This document shows, piece after piece, positions 29,530 through 36,649 of a stretch of DNA of 64,000 nt. Source of the DNA: Yamadazyma tenuis (lineage: Eukaryota; Ascomycota; Pichiomycetes; Serinales; Debaryomycetaceae). The position numbers and the translations under genes are program-made. The stretch's first letter is position 1. Every line of letters begins with the position of its first letter. The stretch spans positions 620,001 to 684,000 of the forward strand of contig NC_089467.1 in assembly GCF_029203305.1 (NCBI RefSeq), given 5' to 3'. Below the pieces are notes generated by a model that made no database searches, was not told the DNA's origin, and saw only the letters and a list, made by a program, of their open reading frames with translations.

Positions 29530-31317
29530 ATGTCCGATTTAGAAGAGAACGTTCCAGTTATCAAGAAATTCGTGGAAAATGATGCTGGAGATGGAACCAG
29601 AAGAGAAGATCAGTACCTTACTGGAAGAAAGCTTGTGATAGCTCTACTTTCGGTGTTACTGTGTATGTTTTTGGTGGGTTTGGACCAAACCATTGTCACC
29701 ACCATTTTGACACAAGTGGGAAACAAGTTCGACGCGTTTAGCAAAATCGGGTGGTTGGTTTCGGGGTTCATGGTGCCAATTGCAGTTTTTGCAGCCAATT
29801 GGGGTCAAGCGTCGATTATATTTGGTAGAAAGTATACCATGTTAGTAGGAATCGTATTGTTTGAAGCCGGTTCCTTGTTGTGTGCCTTGGCCACCGGCAT
29901 GAACATGTTGATTGGAGGCCGGGTGTTGGCGGGATTTGGTGCTGGATGCATCCAGACGTTGGTGTTCATTGTATCATCTGAAATGACCCCCATCAACTTG
30001 AGACCTTTTGTGTTTGCCAGCTTTGGCTTGGTCATGGCCGTGTCGTTGGTGCTGGGTCCCATCATTGGCGGTGCCTTTGCCAGCCTGGTATCATGGAGAT
30101 GGTGCTTCTATGTCAATTTACCTATTGGAGGCCTTGCTGGTCTCATGTTCTCCTTGACTTTCAACCCTCCCCCACCTAAAATTGAGCTCAGAAGCAAGTT
30201 CAAATTGATTGATTATACTGGCACCTTGTTGATTGCCGCAGGAGTGGTATTGTTTTTGGTAGGAGTGACGTTTACTTCGACAGGGCAGTACCCCTGGGAC
30301 TCGGCGGCGGTGATTCTGATGGTGGTCTTAGGCAGCTTGTTTTTCATTTCCTTCTTTGTGTGGTCGTTCAAGTTCTCCCACCACCCACTCATTCCTTTTG
30401 ATTTGGTCAAGGTCTTGCCACTTACGGCGGCTGGGTTCTGTATGTTTTTCATGTTCATGACCTTCATGGGCCTGCTTTTGTATCAATCAGTGTACTACCA
30501 GAACATCAAGGGACGCGACGCTTTACACTCAGGTTTGAGCACATTGACAATTGTGATCCCCATGATTATGGGGTCTGTTGGTGGAGGCATCGCTATTGGT
30601 AGAACCAGACACATCAAACCCTTCCTAGTGTCTGCCAGTGCAATAGTCTTGGTGGGTTCCGGTCTCCTCACTTTGGTTGAAGTGGATTCTTCTTTGGGTC
30701 AGTTAATCGGGTACAACATTCCCTTTAGTATGGGATGTGGTTTGTTATTGCAAGGTTGTCTTTCATCTTCGCAGGTGGTGGCCCCAAAAATTGATGGGGG
30801 TATTATCATGGCTTCATCTTTCATGTTGTTCATGAGAAGTATTGGTGCTGCACTTGCGTCGATTCTTTGTGATATCATCTACCACTCTTCGTTCAACACC
30901 AAGTTGCAACCAGCATTGAATGCTCTTACCGACAAATCTCTTATAGACGAGCTTTCTGCCTTTGACTTTGCCTCACTTTCCTCCAACACTGGTTCATTGG
31001 CAACCTTGTCTCCCAAAGCCCTTCTTGTGGTCAGGAAAGTTATGATGAACTCCATCAGAAATGTGTATTACTTTGTTTGTGGTACAGCTGCTTTGGCACT
31101 TATTTTTGGTGTATTTACTAGTAACCGTCGAGTTCCTTCTAAGGATGAAGTTGTCACCAAGAAAGAAAGAGACGCACAAGATAGAGCTGCCCTTGAACTA
31201 GCCAACAAAAGTGACAATGCTTTGGAAGCAAGTGACTTGTCTTCTAGGATTTCTACTACAGAGAGAGATTCAGGGTCTGTCACCACAACCAAAGAACTTA
31301 ATACAGAAAAGGCTTAG
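29530..31317 (+). CDS. DHA2-family (14-TM) MFS drug/H+ antiporter
   Basis: The protein has 595 residues with a cytosolic acidic N-terminus and about 14 hydrophobic segments. It carries FLVGLDQTIVTTIL in TM1 (DHA2 motif D-type), GRKYTML after TM2 (motif A) and the antiporter motif C as LVLGPIIGGAF in TM5. This matches the Azr1/Sge1/Vba-type group of plasma-membrane or vacuolar exporters of toxic compounds or basic amino acids; the substrate cannot be told. The tail is charged and probably cytosolic. The promoter has a TATA box and a cluster of CGG half-sites, which fits inducible multidrug-type regulation. A tRNA-Ala gene follows downstream. Confidence 0.87.
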   Translation: MSDLEENVPVIKKFVENDAGDGTRREDQYLTGRKLVIALLSVLLCMFLVGLDQTIVTTILTQVGNKFDAFSKIGWLVSGFMVPIAVFAANWGQASIIFGRKYTMLVGIVLFEAGSLLCALATGMNMLIGGRVLAGFGAGCIQTLVFIVSSEMTPINLRPFVFASFGLVMAVSLVLGPIIGGAFASLVSWRWCFYVNLPIGGLAGLMFSLTFNPPPPKIELRSKFKLIDYTGTLLIAAGVVLFLVGVTFTSTGQYPWDSAAVILMVVLGSLFFISFFVWSFKFSHHPLIPFDLVKVLPLTAAGFCMFFMFMTFMGLLLYQSVYYQNIKGRDALHSGLSTLTIVIPMIMGSVGGGIAIGRTRHIKPFLVSASAIVLVGSGLLTLVEVDSSLGQLIGYNIPFSMGCGLLLQGCLSSSQVVAPKIDGGIIMASSFMLFMRSIGAALASILCDIIYHSSFNTKLQPALNALTDKSLIDELSAFDFASLSSNTGSLATLSPKALLVVRKVMMNSIRNVYYFVCGTAALALIFGVFTSNRRVPSKDEVVTKKERDAQDRAALELANKSDNALEASDLSSRISTTERDSGSVTTTKELNTEKA

Positions 31318-31470
31318 TCAGACATTAGCCATTGTAAATATGAATACCTACCACATAAGGGTGATAGTGGATACTATATATATATTAACTTCATAACTCA
31401 CCAATAATATGAACTAATTCTTGGAGTATCAGTAGAACAATTAGGTAATCAGTTACAAAAAAAAAACAAA

Positions 31471-31543
31471 TGGACGAGACAGGAATCGAACCAGTGACCT
31501 TCCGCATGCGAAGCAGACGCGCTACCAACTACGCCACACGCCC
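31471..31543 (-). tRNA. tRNA-Ala (anticodon CGC)
   Basis: A 73-base cloverleaf without intron, identical to the tRNA-Ala at 2946-3018 outside the anticodon arm. It includes the G3:U70 alanine identity pair and the U51-U63 mismatch. The anticodon stem is TCTGC/GCGGA and the anticodon CGC, reading GCG. A long T-run on the minus strand beyond its 3' end (A-run 31457-31466) serves as terminator. Confidence 0.93.
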
Positions 31544-31742
31544 AAATTTTCAATGGATTATATACTTTCCCACCCACCCCGAATACATCAGAACCAACTC
31601 CTTCTAATAGCTATTGAAAGGGATAGGACACTCGATTATCCCGTGTCTGAAACAATACAAACCTATCAAACTAATTTCAATTTCTATTTTAGTCAGCTGC
31701 AGTGCTTCTTTTCTCCTCCCTTTCCTCGCTCGCTTGCGCGGT

Positions 31743-31766
31743 TGACTCACTTGACACATTGAGTCA
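31743..31766. promoter_or_regulatory. Paired Gcn4/AP-1 sites
   Basis: TGACTCA (31743-31749) and TGAGTCA (31760-31766) are perfect Gcn4-type heptamers, 17 bases apart and 53-76 bases upstream of the monocarboxylate-transporter-like start codon. A single heptamer is expected by chance about every 8 kb; two within 24 bases of a promoter are unlikely to be chance. Confidence 0.6.
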
Positions 31767-31818
31767 CTAAGCTATAAACACAAATCTTCAATTATCTCAC
31801 AGCAGTAAGCTTCTATAA

Positions 31819-33186
31819 ATGAACCACGAAGAAGCAAACTTCGAGACCATGCGAGTCCGTCAGCAGGCCCCTGGAACGGGCTCTGAAATCGATACTCAGG
31901 CCCTTGGAACCACTGCTGCGACACCTGACAAAGATGAGATAAAGTACCCCGACGGCGGCCGTAACGCCTACTTGGCCGTTATCGGCTCATTCTTTGGTTC
32001 TGTCACATGCTTGGGGTTAGTCAATGCCATTGGTTCAGTTCAAGCGTACGTTTCGTCCCACCAGTTGTCTGGAATGACGACCTTTTCAATCTCATGGATC
32101 TTCTCTATATACTTGTCATTATCATACGCCTTGGGGTTAGCAATTGGTCCTATTTTTGACCATCACGGTAGTCAGGCCATATTAGTGTTTACTACAGTGT
32201 TTGTGTTTGCCGGTTTGATGGGAGCTGCTAGTTCCACCCAGATGTACCAATTTGTGTTGAGTTTCGTGAGTTTAGGGATTGGCAATGGTGCTGGGATGAC
32301 CCCAGTGGTGGGAGTTATAAATCACTGGTTTCTACGCAAAAGAGGGCTTATGACTGGTGTTGTAACCTGTGGTGGTTCTGTGGGAGGATTGACTTTCCCG
32401 TTGCTATTGCGATTTGCATACGACAAATATGGCTACGAATGGGCCATGCGCATTCTTGCCTTCATAAACCTTGGATGCATGTTGGTGAGTGTGATCTTAT
32501 GTAAAGAACGAATTATTCGACCTCCAACCTCAAAATTTGGTAAACGGATTAATGTAGAACAAATGTTGCAAAAAGTGGTTGCGGTTTTAAAGAGAAACAA
32601 CGACAAAACCTTTTGGTTGACGATGATGGCATCGTTTTTTGCAGAGTTGAGCTTGGTTTTGGTGGTAACGTACTTTGTCACGTATGCTATGGCCCAGGGG
32701 GTGCCAGAGTCGACTGCTTATTTGCTTCTGACTATTTGGGCTGCAGCCAGTATTCCGGGCAGAATCTTACCTGGATTTGCGTCTGATTACTTGGGCAAGT
32801 TCAATGTGCATATATTCATGCTTTCGGGACTAAATGTGTGTTTCTTTGGTATTTGGTACGCTTTTGGTCATAAATTGTCGGTCCTCTACGTGTTTGCGTG
32901 TGTAGCTGGTTTTTTTCAGGGACTGACATCAGGAATGATCCCCGCGTGTTTGGCCCAGATTACCAGAGTATCTGAGTTTGGAGAACGGTTTGGAATCCTT
33001 AACTTTTGCTTGAGTTTTGGTAACTTGTTGGGGGTCCCAATTGGTGCGGCCATTATTCGCCGGGGGTCGGTGGAAGAGTACGACAACTTTGTGCTTTTGG
33101 TGGGAGGTTTGGGCGTTGCCAGTGTGGTGTTATATGTGCTCGCCAGATACACGTTGGTGGGTGTTCGGATGAACGTGAAGATTTAG
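31819..33186 (+). CDS. Monocarboxylate-transporter-like MFS protein (Mch/Esbp6 type)
   Basis: The protein has 455 residues and about 12 TM segments. The family signature before TM1 is present as YPDGGRNAYLAVIGSFF. The loop after TM4 reads GVINHWFLRKRGLMTGV, typical of fungal MCT-like porters. Yeast Mch proteins are not proven monocarboxylate carriers (Mch5 carries riboflavin), so the substrate is open. The promoter carries two Gcn4-type heptamers close to the ATG, which suggests induction during amino-acid limitation and hence possibly an amino- or 2-oxo-acid substrate; that last step is inference. A second, more distant family member is at 59094-60926. Confidence 0.85.
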   Translation: MNHEEANFETMRVRQQAPGTGSEIDTQALGTTAATPDKDEIKYPDGGRNAYLAVIGSFFGSVTCLGLVNAIGSVQAYVSSHQLSGMTTFSISWIFSIYLSLSYALGLAIGPIFDHHGSQAILVFTTVFVFAGLMGAASSTQMYQFVLSFVSLGIGNGAGMTPVVGVINHWFLRKRGLMTGVVTCGGSVGGLTFPLLLRFAYDKYGYEWAMRILAFINLGCMLVSVILCKERIIRPPTSKFGKRINVEQMLQKVVAVLKRNNDKTFWLTMMASFFAELSLVLVVTYFVTYAMAQGVPESTAYLLLTIWAAASIPGRILPGFASDYLGKFNVHIFMLSGLNVCFFGIWYAFGHKLSVLYVFACVAGFFQGLTSGMIPACLAQITRVSEFGERFGILNFCLSFGNLLGVPIGAAIIRRGSVEEYDNFVLLVGGLGVASVVLYVLARYTLVGVRMNVKI

Positions 33187-33589
33187 GTGACCTAGTCAAA
33201 CCTGTGATATTATAGGAATTCTACCAACCTTCAAGACAACACGTTTAAACAATAAACGTGGATTATGAATAGATTTTAAGCTTTTTAGTAGATATAGTAA
33301 TTCTAGGATTCGCAATTTTTGCAACCAAAGATAAACCCTCATAACGGAAACAGTTGATAATCTCTAAAACCCAAAAATGCACTTTCAACCAAAGACACAA
33401 TACACACACCTTTTATCTACTGACTGCAACGCACTCATGATCCCATAATATACTCCATACTTTCCCGGTAACAGTAGTACCCCTAAAGTTGCCCTTATCG
33501 CGAAATCGTCTTCCACGACCCACAGGCCAGAGCCGTAGGCTGTAGGGCTTCATATATAAACCCGAGATCTCTCACTATTTTCCCCTACC
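33187..33589. other. Intergenic: promoter of the carboxypeptidase Y-like gene
   Basis: The 403 bases hold a TATA element TATATAAA at 33553-33560, about 30 bases before the ATG, so the leader must be very short or initiation uses another element. No gene is seen. Confidence 0.45.
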
Positions 33590-35137
33590 ATGAAGCTCTC
33601 ACTCACTTTAGCGGCCTTCAGCTTGGCTGGCTATGTGCTTTCATTGGCAGTCCCACAGACTCCGTTCCAATTGAACACAAACCCATTCATTCAGTCAATT
33701 GAAGACCAATTGAGACTCAACAAATTAGACCCCAAAATACACCAATTCTGGCAACATACTTTGGCAACCGATCGGGAACAGGTGTCACGGATCTCCCAGG
33801 GAGTTCCCGGCAAGGAGTTCAACCCCCAGCAGTTTGAAAACACAGTTGTTCACGAGAAAGTCGCTTCTCACGTCCTTCGCTACAAACTGGTCCCTAAACA
33901 CTTGGGAGTTGACACGGTAGACCAGTACACCGGGTACGCCGATATCATGGAGGAAGACAAACACTTATTTTTCTGGATGTTTGAAAGCAGAAACGATCCG
34001 ACCACAGACCCAGTTGTGTTGTGGCTCAATGGTGGACCTGGTAGCTCTTCGATGATGGGATTATTCTTCGAATTGGGACCTTCGTCTGTAAGCCCCGAGT
34101 TGAAAGTCGTTAGAAACGACTACTCCTGGAACAACAATGCCACCATGATCTTCTTGGATTCGCCTGTGAACGCTGGATTTTCCTACTCGTCTCACGATGT
34201 CAACACTACCGTTAGCACCAGTGAAGACGTTATTACCTTTTTAGAACTTTTTTTCAAAGGATTCCCCCAGTTTACCAAGGTACCTTTCCACATTTCCGGT
34301 GAGTCCTATGGGGGCCACTATGTCCCGAAGTTGGCCAAGGATATTCTCAACAAAAAAGATAAAAACTTTGAGTTGCAGTCGATTCTAGTTGGAAACGGCT
34401 TAACAGATATGTTGGTCCAGTACGAGTACTACCAGCCAATGGCTTGTGGTGAGGGTGGTTACCCAGCTGTATTGGATGAGGAAACATGTGCTACTATGAA
34501 GGCCAATATTCCTGAATGTATTGCCCTTATTGCCAAATGTTACGATAGCGAAACTGCTGCCGACTGTTATGCTGCAACCGAACTTTGTAACGAGCAGCAA
34601 ATACAGCCTTGTGCTGAAGCAGGAACCAACATGTACGACGTTACACTCGAATGCAAAGGTGAGAACGCCTGTTATACTGAAATTGGAGATATGGAACGGT
34701 ATCTCAACTCTACTGCCGTCAAAGATGCAATTGGTGCTGAAATCAAATCTTACCACAGTTCAAACCCATATATTAACAAGCACTTCCGGATGATGGGTGA
34801 CTGGATGCAACCGTACTTCAGAGATGCCATTCATGATGTTTTGGAACAGGGCTTACCGGTGTTGTTGTATGCTGGAGACAAAGACTTTATTTGCAACTGG
34901 ATGGGTGTTGAGGCATGGGCTGATCGGTTACAGTGGTCTGGAGCTGAAGGTTATAGTACTTCGTCTGTTGAGAAGTGGTACAATGGAGATATTCATGCTG
35001 GAAATGTGAAGAACTATGAGAACTTGACGTTCTTGAGGGTGTTCGGAGCAGGTCATATGGTTCCTCATGACCAACCACAAAACTCATTGGAGTTTTTCAA
35101 CCGGTGGTTAGCAGGCGACTACGCCTTAAATAAGTAG
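33590..35137 (+). CDS. Serine carboxypeptidase, carboxypeptidase Y-like (vacuolar or secreted)
   Basis: The protein has 515 residues with a signal peptide (1-19), a propeptide of about 100 residues and an S10 catalytic domain. The triad is Ser239 (GESYGGHYVP), Asp432 (AGDKDFICNW) and His489 (GAGHMVPHD). It aligns closely with yeast CPY (532 residues), including ENTVVHE-like propeptide sequence, MACGEGG and NVYDI-like TNMYDVTLEC. Four of the five CPY disulfides (193-207, 217-240, 224-233, 262-268) have their cysteines. The fifth, Cys56-Cys298, is lost on both sides: residue 152 in NGGPGSSS and residue 391 in YHSSNP are serines. An extra cysteine appears in QQIQPC. A second, canonical CPY may exist elsewhere in this genome, making this a diverged paralogue. 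Confidence 0.93.
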   Translation: MKLSLTLAAFSLAGYVLSLAVPQTPFQLNTNPFIQSIEDQLRLNKLDPKIHQFWQHTLATDREQVSRISQGVPGKEFNPQQFENTVVHEKVASHVLRYKLVPKHLGVDTVDQYTGYADIMEEDKHLFFWMFESRNDPTTDPVVLWLNGGPGSSSMMGLFFELGPSSVSPELKVVRNDYSWNNNATMIFLDSPVNAGFSYSSHDVNTTVSTSEDVITFLELFFKGFPQFTKVPFHISGESYGGHYVPKLAKDILNKKDKNFELQSILVGNGLTDMLVQYEYYQPMACGEGGYPAVLDEETCATMKANIPECIALIAKCYDSETAADCYAATELCNEQQIQPCAEAGTNMYDVTLECKGENACYTEIGDMERYLNSTAVKDAIGAEIKSYHSSNPYINKHFRMMGDWMQPYFRDAIHDVLEQGLPVLLYAGDKDFICNWMGVEAWADRLQWSGAEGYSTSSVEKWYNGDIHAGNVKNYENLTFLRVFGAGHMVPHDQPQNSLEFFNRWLAGDYALNK

Positions 35138-35253
35138 GCTTTTTACTTTTTGTGATATATATGCAGAGAATCGTTTAGGATAAAGTTTTATGCCATAAAT
35201 AAAATAGTGAAATGCTTAATGCCAATGAGTATATAATGCTAGTCAGGCCATGT

Positions 35254-36579
35254 TCAATCCTCCTCCGGCCACCAGTTCGGCTTGATGATCTTGATACCCA
35301 CGAACTTGGGACTGAGGTCCGGAATCTCCACCTTGAAGTACTTCTTATGGGCATCGGTCAAGTTGATGAGCACAAATCCAAGATTATCCTTTACCGACAA
35401 CAACTTTCCAACCTTCAGGCGACGAGGTTTGGCAGCTCCTCCAAATGGAGACTCACCAAAAGGACTGGGCAGAAGCTGGTTGACGGGCTGGGGTTCGTCG
35501 TCCAACGGAGTGATTTCAAGTTTGTCGAGATTCGAAACGTTCATTTTGCTCAAATGCTCAATTACCTCGTCGTTCTCGTTCAACTGCAACTCGTCGTTAT
35601 CACATTTCTCGAAGTTGCTTTCATTGATTTCAAAGAACTGGACTGGCACAATTCGTTTCCGGATCACCCCCCCGTTATAAGTTCTGATGGTCAATTCCTG
35701 TCCCACATAACAGCCTTTGTCGAGAGACAAGCCATTGATGTAGTCCAAGTTCATGTCAAACGGTAACAAACTGAAGTTGGACGGCGAGTCACCCGACTCA
35801 TAGAGCCCATTCAAGAAGCGTCGCTTGGCGATAGTGTCTTCATCCACCTCCAGTACCTTGAAGGAAGATTTAAATTCATCGCTGAAAAAGTCCGAAGAGA
35901 TGGGCTCTTTAGTGAGGAACTTGAGACCAAAGTTGGGGATTCGATTGTCAATGGCAAACCCCAAAAGGTTGTCGCTGGCGTCCTTGTTTACCACTACTCC
36001 ATGGTTTATGAACTTCGTGGCACTGGCAATGGCATCTTTGGGGGTATAGGTATTTAGGTACTTCACCTGGATATGATCTAAAAACTCGTCGAATTCGACA
36101 GAATCGTTGTAGTAATAGTATGAATGATAAGGGGCCTTCTTGATCTGGATGTCGGACATGAGTTTATGCATCTGAATCATCATCCCCAATTTGCCCATGA
36201 TCTTCAGATCCACTTCTACCAAGTACGACGGAACATTGTCATTGAGGTGGTGGAAGCTTTTGGGATAAAGAAACGAGTCGGAAATGACGCGGCCCTTGGA
36301 GTTTAAGAACATCGAGCTCACCCCATCACGGCGGATGAGAATCTCGTTGTCGGGGTCGTAGATGTCTTCGTGCATTATTCCCCAGTTTTCGTGTAAGTTG
36401 ATGAGCTTACCCAAATTAACATGTTTGAATTCCACATCACTGATGGTGTACTGATTCTTCTTGACGATGTTGGGCAAGAACCGCGTGGTTACCAACCCAT
36501 TGAGAAACTTGGCAGCATCAGGGCCGGCAATTTCTAGCACGCCTTTACTGAGTTTTGCAAGTCCCGAGACAGGAATCAT
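35254..36579 (-). CDS. IBA57: Mitochondrial iron-sulfur cluster assembly factor Iba57
   Basis: Folate-binding, aminomethyltransferase-like (GcvT/YgfZ) protein needed with Isa1/Isa2 to mature mitochondrial [4Fe-4S] proteins such as aconitase and radical-SAM enzymes. The 441 residues include GPDAAKFLNGLVTT near the start and the family signature KGCYVGQE (here LDKGCYVGQELTIR). The family C-terminal barrel follows. The N-terminus MIPVSGLAKLSKGVLEI is short; a cleavable presequence is not obvious, though family members are mitochondrial. It is convergent with the CPY-like gene. Its start lies 70 bases downstream of the YAT2 stop, on the same strand. Confidence 0.93.
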   Translation of the reverse strand: MIPVSGLAKLSKGVLEIAGPDAAKFLNGLVTTRFLPNIVKKNQYTISDVEFKHVNLGKLINLHENWGIMHEDIYDPDNEILIRRDGVSSMFLNSKGRVISDSFLYPKSFHHLNDNVPSYLVEVDLKIMGKLGMMIQMHKLMSDIQIKKAPYHSYYYYNDSVEFDEFLDHIQVKYLNTYTPKDAIASATKFINHGVVVNKDASDNLLGFAIDNRIPNFGLKFLTKEPISSDFFSDEFKSSFKVLEVDEDTIAKRRFLNGLYESGDSPSNFSLLPFDMNLDYINGLSLDKGCYVGQELTIRTYNGGVIRKRIVPVQFFEINESNFEKCDNDELQLNENDEVIEHLSKMNVSNLDKLEITPLDDEPQPVNQLLPSPFGESPFGGAAKPRRLKVGKLLSVKDNLGFVLINLTDAHKKYFKVEIPDLSPKFVGIKIIKPNWWPEED

Positions 36580-36649
36580 GATTAGAAATGTTTTTTAGTG
36601 CTGCGAAATAATTTGTTGAAAGTTGTGTTCGATTTGCTGCGAAAAATAC

